A stretch of 45,179 bases of DNA from HRBIN12 sp964447335 (GTDB lineage Bacteria; Actinomycetota; UBA4738; HRBIN12). The notes below the pieces were generated by a model, which was not told the origin of the DNA, did not search any database, and saw nothing but the letters and a program-made list of their open reading frames with translations. The DNA lies in assembly GCA_964447335.1 (NCBI GenBank), contig CAYUSA010000023.1, forward strand, positions 1-45,179, given 5' to 3'. A program made the translations under genes and the position numbers. Below, in pieces: positions 33,920-41,720 of the stretch; position 1 is the stretch's first letter, and the number at the start of each line of letters is the position of its first letter.

Positions 33920-35164
33920 ATGCCCGACCTGTCCGACCTCCGCGATCGGTTCCCCGCCCTGCGGCGCGAGCACGACGGCCGCCCGGCGGCGTTCCTCGAC
34001 GCGCCCGGTGGGTCGCAGGTGCCCGAGACGGTCATCGAGGCGATGGCCGCGTACCTGCGCTCGAGCAACGCGAACACGCACGGCGCGTTCGCGACGAGCG
34101 AGGAGACCGACCGCGTCATCGAGGAGGCGCACCTCGCGGCGGCCGACCTCCTGAACGCCGACCCCGACGAGGTCGTCTTCGGGCCGAACGCGACGACGCT
34201 GCTGCTCGCGATCTCGCGCTCGGTCGGGCGGACGCTCGGGCCGGGCGACGAGGTCGTCGTCACGCGCCTGGACCACGACGCGAACGTGCGGCCGTGGGTG
34301 CTCGCGGCGCAGGACGCGGGGGCCAGGGTCCGATGGGTCGACATCCGCGACGAGGACGTGACGCTCGACCTCACGTCGTTCGCGGAAGCGCTGTCCGAGC
34401 GCACCAAGGTCGTCGCCTTCACGCTCGCGTCGAACGCCGTCGGGACGATCACGCCGGCGGCCGAGCTCGCCCGCCTCGCGCACGAGCGCACCCCGGCGAT
34501 CGTCGTGTGCGACGGCGTGCACCTCGCGCAGCACCGGTCGATCGACGTGCGGGCACTCGGCGTGGACCTGCTGGCGTGCTCGCCGTACAAGATCTTCGGG
34601 CCGCACCTGGGCATCCTGTTCGGGCGGCGCGAGCTCCTGCGCTCGCTCACGCCGTACAAGGTGCGGCCGGCGAGCGACCAGCTCCCCTATCGCTTCGAGA
34701 CCGGCACGCAGAACCACGAGGGCTTCGCCGGGTGGACCGCCACCGTCGAGTACCTTGCCGAGGTCGGCCGCACCCACGGCGAACCCGCGGGCTCGTCGCG
34801 GCGGGAGGCGGTCGCCGCCGCGTTCGGCGCGTTCGGCGCGTGGGAGCACGACCTGAGCGCGCGGTTCCTCGAGGGCGCCCGCCACGTGCCGGGGCTCGCC
34901 GTCCACGGCATCACCGACCCCGAGCGCCTGGCCGAGCGCACTCCGACGTTCGCGGTCCGCCTCGGCGAGCAGCACCCGTTCGAGACGGCGAAGGCGCTCG
35001 GCGAGCGCGGGATCTTCGTATGGGACGGCCACTACTACGCGCTCGAGCTGATGGAACGCCTCGGCCTGCAGGAGACCGGCGGCGCGGTGCGGATCGGCTT
35101 CTGCCACTACAACACGCGGGCCGAGGTCGACCGCGCGCTCGAGGAGCTCACGGCGCTGGCCTGA
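33920..35164 (+). CDS. Cysteine desulfurase-like aminotransferase class V protein
   Basis: A PLP enzyme of 414 residues. The start region FPALRREHDGRPAAFLDAPGG, the histidine in TRLDHDANVRPW, the aspartate in VVCDGVHLAQHRSID and the cofactor lysine K224 in ACSPYKIFGPHLG place it in the aminotransferase class V fold, subgroup resembling the VC1184-type cysteine desulfurase family. The mobile loop with catalytic cysteine of true desulfurases is not obvious: the only late cysteine is in RIGFCHYNT. The reaction is therefore uncertain; a lyase or kynureninase-like activity is possible. It has its own start 57 bases after the divergent PPOX-like gene. Confidence 0.82.
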   Translation: MPDLSDLRDRFPALRREHDGRPAAFLDAPGGSQVPETVIEAMAAYLRSSNANTHGAFATSEETDRVIEEAHLAAADLLNADPDEVVFGPNATTLLLAISRSVGRTLGPGDEVVVTRLDHDANVRPWVLAAQDAGARVRWVDIRDEDVTLDLTSFAEALSERTKVVAFTLASNAVGTITPAAELARLAHERTPAIVVCDGVHLAQHRSIDVRALGVDLLACSPYKIFGPHLGILFGRRELLRSLTPYKVRPASDQLPYRFETGTQNHEGFAGWTATVEYLAEVGRTHGEPAGSSRREAVAAAFGAFGAWEHDLSARFLEGARHVPGLAVHGITDPERLAERTPTFAVRLGEQHPFETAKALGERGIFVWDGHYYALELMERLGLQETGGAVRIGFCHYNTRAEVDRALEELTALA

Positions 35165-35195
35165 CACGCGCCGGAGCCGTGTTTCCGCAGGTTGC

Positions 35196-35201
35196 TAGGA
35201 T
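35196..35201 (+). promoter_or_regulatory. -10 hexamer of the sqd1 gene
   Basis: TAGGAT lies 36 bases before the ATG at 35238; the leader contains AGAGGG just before the start codon. Unlike several neighbours this transcript should have a normal leader. Confidence 0.4.
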
Positions 35202-35237
35202 GACGGTGCTCCCCGAACACACCGAAAGAGGGCTTCC

Positions 35238-36416
35238 ATGCGCATCTTGATCCTGGGCGGCGACGGGTACCTCGGCTGGGCCACGTCGATGTACTTCTCG
35301 CGCCGGGGCCACGAGGTCCACGCCGTCGACAACTACCTGCGTCGCCGGATGCACGAGGAGAACGGCACGGACTCGCTCCTGCCGATCCTGGACTCGCTCC
35401 CGGCCCGCGCGCAGGCGTGGAAGGATGTCACCGGCCTCGAGATCGGTGTCACCGAAGGCGACCTCACCGAGTGGGGGCTCGTCGAGCGCCTGTTCGAGGA
35501 GTTCCGACCCGAGGCCATCGTGCACTACGGCGAGATGCCCTCGGCGCCGTACTCGATGATCGACCGGGACCACGCCGTGTTCACGCAGACGAACAACGTC
35601 GTGAACACCCTGAACGTGCTCTACGCGATGGCCGAGATCACCCCGGACGCGCATCTGGTGAAGCTCGGCACGATGGGTGAGTACGGCACGCCGAACATCG
35701 ACATCGAAGAGGGTTACATCGAGATCAACCACAACGGCCGCTCCGACGTGCTGCCCTTCCCGAAGCTGCCCGGGAGCTTCTACCACCTGTCGAAGGTGCA
35801 CGACTCCCACAACATCCACTTCGCGTGCCGCATCTGGGGCCTGCGCGCGACCGACCTCAACCAGGGCGTCGTCTACGGCATCGAGACCGAGGAGACGAAG
35901 CTCGATGAGCGCTTGCTCACGCGCTTCGACTACGACGAGCTGTTCGGCACCGCGCTGAACCGCTTCTGCCTCCAGGCCGTCATCGGGCACCCGCTCACCG
36001 CGTACGGCAAGGGCGGGCAGACGCGCGGGTACCTGAACATCCTCGACACGATGCGGTGCGTCGAGCTCTCGGTGCTGAACCCCGCCGCCGAGGGCGAGTT
36101 CCGCGTCTTCAACCAGTTCACCGAGCAGTTCTCCATCAACGAGCTCGCCGAGCACGTCCGCGAGGCCGCCCTGCATCACGGCCTCCAGGCCGAGCCCGTG
36201 CACGTGGAGAACCCGCGGGTCGAGCTCGAGGAGCACTACTACAACGCCAAGCACACGAAGCTGCTCGACCTCGGGCTGCGGCCGCACCTGCTCTCGGAGA
36301 CGCTCATCGAGTCGATGTTCTCGACGATCGAGCGCTACAAGGACCGCGTGATCCACGACCGCATCGACCCGCGGACCCGCTGGCGCGGCGTGCTGCACGA
36401 GCGCGCGACGAGCTGA
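35238..36416 (+). CDS. sqd1: UDP-sulfoquinovose synthase (SQD1 / SqdB / Agl3 family)
   Basis: The enzyme makes UDP-sulfoquinovose from UDP-glucose and sulfite with bound NAD. It is a short-chain dehydrogenase of 392 residues. It begins MRILILGGDGYLGWATS with the NAD loop; then come HYGEMPSAPYSMID, KLGTMGEYGTPNIDIEEG (catalytic threonine), the tyrosine-lysine pair in FYHLSKVHDSHN, and LNQGVVYGI. These stretches are diagnostic of SQD1. The product is the head-group donor for sulfolipid or, in some archaea, for protein glycans. A glycosyltransferase gene starts 52 bases later, and could use it, but it is not of the usual SqdX/SQD2 type. Confidence 0.93.
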   Translation: MRILILGGDGYLGWATSMYFSRRGHEVHAVDNYLRRRMHEENGTDSLLPILDSLPARAQAWKDVTGLEIGVTEGDLTEWGLVERLFEEFRPEAIVHYGEMPSAPYSMIDRDHAVFTQTNNVVNTLNVLYAMAEITPDAHLVKLGTMGEYGTPNIDIEEGYIEINHNGRSDVLPFPKLPGSFYHLSKVHDSHNIHFACRIWGLRATDLNQGVVYGIETEETKLDERLLTRFDYDELFGTALNRFCLQAVIGHPLTAYGKGGQTRGYLNILDTMRCVELSVLNPAAEGEFRVFNQFTEQFSINELAEHVREAALHHGLQAEPVHVENPRVELEEHYYNAKHTKLLDLGLRPHLLSETLIESMFSTIERYKDRVIHDRIDPRTRWRGVLHERATS

Positions 36417-36454
36417 GCCCACCCGGGTCGCGACGGCCCGGGTTCCCGGGTCGC

Positions 36455-36460
36455 TAGAGT
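36455..36460 (+). promoter_or_regulatory. -10 hexamer, possible leaderless start of the glycosyltransferase
   Basis: TAGAGT lies 8 bases before the GTG at 36469. GAGGG in between is too close to the codon to be a good ribosome binding site. Confidence 0.4.
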
Positions 36461-36468
36461 GAGGGACC

Positions 36469-37515
36469 GTGCTGGCCCTTCGCGTCCTCGGAGGCATCTT
36501 CGCGGCGGCCTTCTTCACGCTCGCCGCCGTGCGGTACCGGGGACGGCAGATCAGCCGCCTCAACCTCATCATCACGTGGCTCATCGCGTTCGGGGTCCTG
36601 CTCCTCGCGATCGATCCCTCGCTGTTCAACCCCCTGTTCGACGTCTTCAACTTCCGGGAGGGCAGCGGCCAGCGGCTCACCGGCGTGCTGTTCGTCGCCG
36701 TGGTGGTGTTGTTCCTGCTCGTGATCCGGCTGCAGTCCGAGGGCGACACGAACGAGCGCAGCATCCGGCTGCTCGTGGAGTCCTTCGGGCAGACCGCGTT
36801 CGACTGGGAGGCCGTCGAGCGGCTCCCCGCGGGCAAGCGCATCGTCGTCGTGTCCCCCGCCTACAACGAGGCGGAGAACGTGGGGCCGGTGATCGAGGCG
36901 ATGCCGAAGGAGATCGACGGCCACCACGTCGTGCCGATCGTGATCGACGACCACTCCGACGACGGCACGGCCGATGCCGCGAGGGCGGCCGGCGCGCTCG
37001 CCGCCAGCCTGCCGATCCGCCGGGGCGGCGGGCTCGCGCTCCGCGTCGGCTACGACATCGCGCTGCGCCTGGACGCGGACATCGTCGTCACGATCGACGC
37101 CGACGGGCAGCACCAGCCCGAGGAGATCCCCACGCTCGTCGCGCCGATCATCGACGGCAGGGCCGACCACGTGAACGGCTCGCGGATGCTCGGTGACTTC
37201 GAGCGTGAGAGCCTCATCCGTCACGTCGGCGTGCACTTCTTCTCGCGCGTCGTCACGGTGCTGACCGGTCAGCGCGTGACCGACATCTCGAGCGGCTACC
37301 GCGCGACACGCGCCGACACGCTGCGCAAGCTGCTCCTGGAGCAGGACCAGTTCTGGACCTCGGAGGTCACGATCGAGGCGCTGCGGCATCGCGCTCGCGT
37401 CGTCGAGGTCCCGGTGACGTTCCTCACACGGCGGGGCGGCGTCTCGAAGAAGCCGAAGTCGTTCCGCTACGGCTGGAACTTCTCCAAGGCGATCGTCAAG
37501 ACCTGGCTCCGGTAG
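36469..37515 (+). CDS. DUF2304-GT2 fusion, membrane glycosyltransferase
   Basis: The 348-residue protein joins two parts that are separate genes in many bacteria. The N-terminal 90 residues resemble DUF2304, with three membrane helices (near 1-18, 28-46 and 71-88). The rest is a GT2 enzyme of the dolichol-phosphate mannosyltransferase type: VVSPAYNEAENV, VIDDHSDDGT, the metal-binding TIDADGQHQPEEI, and the conserved SSGYRATRADTLRKL with QFWTSEVTIEAL. Such enzymes usually load a sugar onto polyprenyl phosphate. A role with the UDP-sulfoquinovose synthase upstream is inference from neighbourhood. GTG start is chosen from the -10 hexamer spacing. Confidence 0.85.
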   Translation: MLALRVLGGIFAAAFFTLAAVRYRGRQISRLNLIITWLIAFGVLLLAIDPSLFNPLFDVFNFREGSGQRLTGVLFVAVVVLFLLVIRLQSEGDTNERSIRLLVESFGQTAFDWEAVERLPAGKRIVVVSPAYNEAENVGPVIEAMPKEIDGHHVVPIVIDDHSDDGTADAARAAGALAASLPIRRGGGLALRVGYDIALRLDADIVVTIDADGQHQPEEIPTLVAPIIDGRADHVNGSRMLGDFERESLIRHVGVHFFSRVVTVLTGQRVTDISSGYRATRADTLRKLLLEQDQFWTSEVTIEALRHRARVVEVPVTFLTRRGGVSKKPKSFRYGWNFSKAIVKTWLR

Positions 37516-37524
37516 CCGGGGGCC
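37505..37524. terminator. Hairpin over the stop codon of the glycosyltransferase
   Basis: GGCTCCGG (37505-37512) pairs with CCGGGGGCC (37516-37524) with one bulge, and the TAG stop codon forms the loop. It lies between two convergent genes only 9 bases apart and could stop transcription from either side; there is no T run. Confidence 0.35.
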
Positions 37525-38424
37525 TCAACCCGCTGCGAGGGCGACCGCCACGTCGGCCGCGAGCGCCGCGTTGGACCCGAGCAGCGCGAGGTTCGCCTCG
37601 AGGCTCGCGCCGCCGGTCGCCTCCGCCAGGCACGACAAGAGGAACGGCGTGACCGCCTTGCCCCGCACGCCCTCGCGCTCGGCGCGCGCCTCGCACCGGC
37701 GGACGGCATCGGCGACGAGGTCCGCATGCATCGCGTGCGAAGCCGGCACGGGGTTGCAGAGCAGGACCGCGGCCCGCAGGCCGAGCGCACGCTGGGCCCT
37801 CGCGAGGGCCGCGGCCTCGGCCGGGGTGTCGACGCGGTGCTCGAGGTCCACGGGCGCCTCGGTCGCGAGGAAGAACGGGAGGCGGTCGCAGCCGTAGCCC
37901 ACGACCGCGACACCGAGCTCCTCGAGCCGCTCGTCGGTCGCGACGGGGTCGACGATCGACTTCGGCCCCGAGCAGACGAGCAGGACGGGCGTGCGCGCCA
38001 GCTCCAGCAGATCCGCCGAGACGTCGCCGCTGCCCGGGTGGACGCCGCCGATGCCACCGGTCGCGCCGACCGCGATCCCCGCGGCGTGCGCGGCCCAGAT
38101 GGTCGTCGAGACCGTCGTCGCACCGAGCCCGCCCGAGGCGACGGCCGCGGGCAGGTCGCGTCGGGCCACCTTGGCGATGCCCTCGGGATCGCAGAAGCGC
38201 GCGATGCGCTCGGGCGACAGGCCGACGTGCACCTCGCCGTCGGCGATCCCGACCCATGCGGGCACGGCACCCCGCTCGCGGATCGCGGCCGACATCGCCG
38301 CCGCCGCCTCGGCGTTCCTCGGCACGGGCAGGCCCTGCGAGAGCACGCTCGTCTCGAGCGCCACCACGGGCCGCCCCGCCGCGAGCGCGTCCCGGACCTC
38401 CGGGGACGGCGTGACGGCGCTCAC
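37525..38424 (-). CDS. psuG: Pseudouridine-5'-phosphate glycosidase PsuG
   Basis: PsuG splits the C-C bond of pseudouridine 5'-phosphate into uracil and ribose 5-phosphate. The 299 residues contain VVALETSVLSQGLPVPRNAE near the N-terminus, VGIADGEVHVGLS, the lysine in IAKVARRDLPAA, GATGGIGGVHPG, CSGPKSIVDPVATDE and the C-terminal GKAVTPFLLSCLAEATGG with LLGSNAALAADVAVAL. The GTG start at 38424 overlaps the kinase stop codon as GTGA, so the two enzymes should be made together. The pair psuK-psuG is a standard catabolic operon. Confidence 0.94.
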   Translation of the reverse strand: MSAVTPSPEVRDALAAGRPVVALETSVLSQGLPVPRNAEAAAAMSAAIRERGAVPAWVGIADGEVHVGLSPERIARFCDPEGIAKVARRDLPAAVASGGLGATTVSTTIWAAHAAGIAVGATGGIGGVHPGSGDVSADLLELARTPVLLVCSGPKSIVDPVATDERLEELGVAVVGYGCDRLPFFLATEAPVDLEHRVDTPAEAAALARAQRALGLRAAVLLCNPVPASHAMHADLVADAVRRCEARAEREGVRGKAVTPFLLSCLAEATGGASLEANLALLGSNAALAADVAVALAAG

Positions 38425-39287
38425 GGCATCAGCTCCGGCCACGACTCGATGCTCGACACCTGCCGCGCGCCGGCGTGGCACGCCCGGCGCAGCGCTTCGG
38501 CCGGGGAGGCACCGGCGACCAGGGAGGCGAGCAGGACGCCGTCGAACGCGTCGCCGGCGCCGGTCGGGTCGACCTCGACGACGTCCTCGGCAGGCTCCCG
38601 GATCACCTCGCCGTCCACGCAGAGCACCGCCCCGCGAGCCCCGAGCTTCACGCACGCGAGCGCGTACCTTGCTCCGAGCGCGCGAGCGGCGAGCTCGCCC
38701 TCCCGCCCCGTGAGCGTCCGGGCCTCGAGCTCGTTCGTGAGGATCGCGTTCGCGGCCTCGGTCTCCTCGAAGAAGCGCTCGATGCCGAACGCCTCCACGA
38801 GCGGCCAGGACGCGGGATCCACCGCCACGTAGCGGGCCTCGGCGCCGAGCAGCGCCGCGAGCGCGGCCGGGCGCGAGTCCTCCTGCAGCAGCAGGTACCC
38901 GGAGACCAGCACGGCGCCGGCGCGGATCGCCGGCGGCAGGTCCTCGGGCCGCAGGCGCGCGTTCGCGCCGCGGTCGGCGACCATCGAGCGCTCGCCGGCC
39001 TCGTGCACGACGAGCATCGTGCCCGTCGAGGCGTGCGGGTCGGACGCGAGGTGCGCCTGCACGCCGCACTCGGCAAGCGCGCCGGCGAGCACCCGGCCGC
39101 CGACGTCGTCACCGACGCGGCCGTACAGCGCCGTGCGAGCGCCAGCCCAGGCCCCCCACACGGCGGCGTTGGCCGCGCTGCCGCCCGGCTGGACGAGCAC
39201 CCGGCCGTGGACGTCGCCCCCGCGGGCGAGGGCACCGGTCTGCACGCGCACGTCGAGCATGAGGTCGCCCACGGTCGTGAGGTCCAT
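38421..39287 (-). CDS. psuK: PfkB family kinase, probably pseudouridine kinase PsuK
   Basis: A ribokinase-fold kinase of 288 residues. The first PfkB signature is seen as PGGSAANAAVWGAWAGA, and the second as VDPTGAGDAFDG, where the aspartate is the catalytic base and GAGD forms the anion hole. The protein lies first in an operon with psuG, from which pseudouridine as substrate is inferred; sequence alone would allow another nucleoside or sugar. It starts at an ATG 9 bases after a TAGGCT hexamer on the minus strand. Confidence 0.87.
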   Translation of the reverse strand: MDLTTVGDLMLDVRVQTGALARGGDVHGRVLVQPGGSAANAAVWGAWAGARTALYGRVGDDVGGRVLAGALAECGVQAHLASDPHASTGTMLVVHEAGERSMVADRGANARLRPEDLPPAIRAGAVLVSGYLLLQEDSRPAALAALLGAEARYVAVDPASWPLVEAFGIERFFEETEAANAILTNELEARTLTGREGELAARALGARYALACVKLGARGAVLCVDGEVIREPAEDVVEVDPTGAGDAFDGVLLASLVAGASPAEALRRACHAGARQVSSIESWPELMP

Positions 39288-39296
39288 CGGGCGACG

Positions 39297-39302
39297 AGCC
39301 TA
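39297..39302 (-). promoter_or_regulatory. -10 hexamer of psuK
   Basis: TAGGCT lies on the minus strand 9 bases before the psuK ATG at 39287, suggesting a very short or absent leader. The divergent -10 of the acetyltransferase gene lies only 13 bases away. Confidence 0.4.
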
Positions 39303-39314
39303 CCGCGCGACGGG

Positions 39315-39320
39315 TACCGT
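39315..39320 (+). promoter_or_regulatory. -10 hexamer, likely leaderless start of the acetyltransferase
   Basis: TACCGT lies 6 bases before the GTG at 39327. No ribosome binding site is present. Confidence 0.4.
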
Positions 39321-39326
39321 TCACGG

Positions 39327-39866
39327 GTGACCGAGACGGACCGAGCGCTCCCCCGCGTGTACCTGCGCGAGCTCAGGCACGAGGACCAGGACGAGTTCCT
39401 CCGTCGCGTGAAGGCGAGCCGCCGCCTACACCGTCCGTGGACCTACCCGCCCGAGACGCCCGAGGGCTTCCGGTCGTTGCTCGGCCGGGTCGAGATGCCG
39501 ACCGAGGCGATCCACGTCGTCTGCCGGCTCGAGGACGGCGCGATGGCCGGCCTCGCGAACCTCAGCCAGATCTTCCTCGGCGACTTCCGCAGCGCCTACC
39601 TCGGCTACTTCGCGTTCTCGCCGCACGAGGGACACGGCTACATGACCGAGGGCGTGCGCCTGCTGCTGCACGAGGCCTTCACCGACATCGGTCTGCACCG
39701 GGTCGAGGCGAACGTCCAGCCGGAGAACGCACGGTCGATCGCGCTCGTCGAGCGGCTCGGGTTCCGGCGCGAGGGCTACTCCCCCCGTTACCTCAAGATC
39801 GGCGGCCGCTGGCGCGATCACGTCCGCTACGCGCTCCTCGCCGAGGAGTTCTACTCGGAGGGCTGA
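39327..39866 (+). CDS. GNAT family N-acetyltransferase (RimJ/RimL-like)
   Basis: The 179-residue protein has the GNAT fold of the ribosomal-protein acetyltransferase group. It starts VTETDRALPRVYLRELRHED. The acetyl-CoA loop region is GYFAFSPHEGHGYMTEGVRLLL, and the typical LHRVEANVQPENARSIALVERLGFRREGYSPRY follows. RimJ-like proteins acetylate N-termini of ribosomal proteins, but many actinobacterial relatives act on other amines, so the substrate is not known. The GTG at 39327 fits the -10 hexamer six bases upstream. The longer frame upstream is antisense to psuK. Confidence 0.88.
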   Translation: MTETDRALPRVYLRELRHEDQDEFLRRVKASRRLHRPWTYPPETPEGFRSLLGRVEMPTEAIHVVCRLEDGAMAGLANLSQIFLGDFRSAYLGYFAFSPHEGHGYMTEGVRLLLHEAFTDIGLHRVEANVQPENARSIALVERLGFRREGYSPRYLKIGGRWRDHVRYALLAEEFYSEG

Positions 39867-39869
39867 GCG

Positions 39870-39885
39870 CTCCGCGCGTGCGGAG
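39870..39885. terminator. Hairpin between convergent genes
   Basis: A perfect 6-base stem CTCCGC / GCGGAG with a GCGT loop lies exactly between the stop codons of the acetyltransferase and the AIR-synthase-like gene. It could serve both strands; no T run is present. Confidence 0.45.
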
Positions 39886-39887
39886 GA

Positions 39888-40961
39888 TCAGCCGGACTCG
39901 GCGATGCCGGCGGCCTCCTGGGCCCACCTGCCGAAGGCGCCCCAGAACGGATCGAGTCCTGGATGCTCGAGCGGGCGCTCGCCGTCCGCGGTGACGAGCA
40001 CGCTCCCGCGCTCGGGCTCGGTGACCTCGCCGACGATCGCAGCCTCGATGCCCTGCGCTCCAAGGGTCTCGACGAACGCCGCCGCGCGGCTCGGGACGAC
40101 CGTGGCGATGAGCGTGCCCTCGGAGATCGCGGTGTAGGGGTCCATGCCGGTGTGCTCGCACACGGCGAGGACCTCGGGGCGGACGGGGATCGCGTCGAGC
40201 TCGATCCGCATGCCCGTGCCCGAGGCCGCCGCGACCTCGGTGAGGCCGCCGAGCACGCCGCCCTCGGTCGCGTCGTGCATGGAGGTGACGCCCTCGTCCC
40301 GCAGCCCGAAGATCCGCGCGAGGGTGGCCTCGGGAACCACGGTCATCCGCTCGAACAGCGCGTCGGCCGCCCGCACGACGTCTGCCCCAACACCCCTGGA
40401 GAGGCGCTCGGGGAAGGTTGCCGCGAACAGCGCCGTGGCCTCGATCGCCGCGCCCTTCGTGACGACGATCGCGTCGCCGGTCCGGGCCATCGTCGGGGTG
40501 ACGTAGCGGTCCTCGGGGCCGGCCGCGATGCAGACCGCCCCGCCGACCATCGGCCAGGTGCAGCCGTCGTAGCGGGCGGTGTGGCCGGTGACGACGGCGA
40601 TCCCCATGCCCTCGCACGCGCGGTGGAACGCATCCCACAGAGCGGTGAGGTCCTCGTCCGTGACGTCGGGCGGCAGGTTGAGGTCGACGGCCATCCACCG
40701 CAGCGGGAGACCGCTCGTCGAGGCGTCGGACGCGAGGATGTGAGCGGCGAACCACGCGGCCCGCTCCCAGCCATAGGCGGGTACGATGAACACGGGGTCG
40801 GCCGTGAGCGCCATCGCGACGCCCTCGGCCACCCGCACGACACCGACATCGACGCCGTGCTGCGGCCAGACGAGCACGTCTGGATCCGCCGCGCCGAGGC
40901 GCCGCAGGATCACCTGCTCGAACAGCTCTGCCGTCGCCTTGCCCGTCCGCTGCTCCGTCAT
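39888..40961 (-). CDS. AIR synthase-related protein in a thiamine operon (PurM/ThiL/HypE superfamily)
   Basis: The 357 residues have the two-domain PurM-like fold. The metal-binding stretch of ThiL-type kinases (GDDAAVV) appears as GVDVGVVRV. Also seen are LTADPVFI, ILASDASTSGLPLRW, TGHTARYDGCTWPMVGG and the second-domain stretch SMHDATEGGVLGGLTEVAAASGTG. The C-terminus lacks the final cysteine motif of HypE. It overlaps thiE as ATGA behind a TPP riboswitch, so it is probably made for thiamine synthesis. Its place fits thiamine-phosphate kinase, but the sequence is not a standard ThiL; this role is inference. Confidence 0.8.
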   Translation of the reverse strand: MTEQRTGKATAELFEQVILRRLGAADPDVLVWPQHGVDVGVVRVAEGVAMALTADPVFIVPAYGWERAAWFAAHILASDASTSGLPLRWMAVDLNLPPDVTDEDLTALWDAFHRACEGMGIAVVTGHTARYDGCTWPMVGGAVCIAAGPEDRYVTPTMARTGDAIVVTKGAAIEATALFAATFPERLSRGVGADVVRAADALFERMTVVPEATLARIFGLRDEGVTSMHDATEGGVLGGLTEVAAASGTGMRIELDAIPVRPEVLAVCEHTGMDPYTAISEGTLIATVVPSRAAAFVETLGAQGIEAAIVGEVTEPERGSVLVTADGERPLEHPGLDPFWGAFGRWAQEAAGIAESG

Positions 40962-41602
40962 CGGCCCTCCGTCCTCCACCTGCTCACGACCTCCGCCAGC
41001 ACGCGCGCCGCCGCGACGGGGTCCTCGGCCGCGCCGACGGCCGAGACGACCGCGACGCCCGCCGCCCCCGCCCCGAGCACCTCGGCGGCGTTGGCCGCCC
41101 CGATCCCGCCGATCCCCACCACCGGGAGCGCCGTCGTCTCGACGACCTCGCGCACGCCGTCGAGCCCTCGAGGCCGGGCGTCCGGCTTCGTCGGGGTCGA
41201 CCACACCGTCACGCCGAGGTAGTCGGCGCCCGCGGCTTCCGCGGCAAGGGCCTGCTCGGCGCCCTCGACGCTGATGCCGAGCACGACGTTCGGGCCGATG
41301 CGCTCCCGCACGCGCATGAGCTCGTCGGACTGACCGACGTGCAGCGCCTCGGCGCCGGTCGCGAGCGCGACCTCGACACGGTCGTTCACGACGAACAGCA
41401 CCCCGGCCGCCCGGCACCGCGCCGAGAGCTCCTCGGCGAGCGGCGCGAGATCCTCGTCGAAGAGCTCCTTCGCGCGGAGCTGGACGGCCGTCGCGCCTCC
41501 CGCGATCGCCGCAACGGCGACCTCGCGATGGCCTCGCCCGGCGACGAGGCCGCTCGAGGTCACGACGTACACACCCAGTGAGCGGGGATCGAGCCTGCCC
41601 AT
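40958..41602 (-). CDS. thiE: Thiamine-phosphate synthase ThiE
   Basis: ThiE joins the pyrimidine and thiazole phosphates to thiamine phosphate. The 214-residue TIM-barrel has the family landmarks: VQLRAKELFDEDL, FVVNDRVEVAL, ALHVGQSDE, VLGISVEG, YLGVTVWSTPTKPD and VVGIGGIGAANAAEVL. The segment after YLGV differs from the common GPVFPT pattern and is somewhat diverged. The ATG at 41602 follows GGAGGGAGG, part of which belongs to the last strand of the TPP riboswitch. Low thiamine should open the ribosome binding site. The AIR-synthase-like gene overlaps its end as ATGA. Confidence 0.93.
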   Translation of the reverse strand: MGRLDPRSLGVYVVTSSGLVAGRGHREVAVAAIAGGATAVQLRAKELFDEDLAPLAEELSARCRAAGVLFVVNDRVEVALATGAEALHVGQSDELMRVRERIGPNVVLGISVEGAEQALAAEAAGADYLGVTVWSTPTKPDARPRGLDGVREVVETTALPVVGIGGIGAANAAEVLGAGAAGVAVVSAVGAAEDPVAAARVLAEVVSRWRTEGR

Positions 41603-41604
41603 GT

Positions 41605-41698
41605 CCTCCCTCCGCCGGCATTACCCGGTTCAGGTTCGTCGGGTCGCCGTCGCTTCCTGACGGCCTCTCAGCCCGGTCGCCCGAGCTCCCCGGTGGTT
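41605..41698 (-). promoter_or_regulatory. TPP riboswitch (thi box)
   Basis: On the minus strand the conserved pieces occur in order: CCGGGGAGC, GGGCTGAGAGG, GACCCG, GAACCTGAACCGGGTAATG, and CCGGCGGAGGGA. The final GGAGGGA is both the closing strand and the thiE ribosome binding site, which points to translational control. Loop sequences match the class well. Confidence 0.93.
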
Positions 41699-41705
41699 CC
41701 GAACG

Positions 41706-41711
41706 AGTCTA
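41706..41711 (-). promoter_or_regulatory. -10 hexamer of the thiE transcript
   Basis: TAGACT on the minus strand lies just before the riboswitch, so the RNA would begin at about 41699. A good -35 is not seen. Confidence 0.5.
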
Positions 41712-41720
41712 GCGTGCCGC

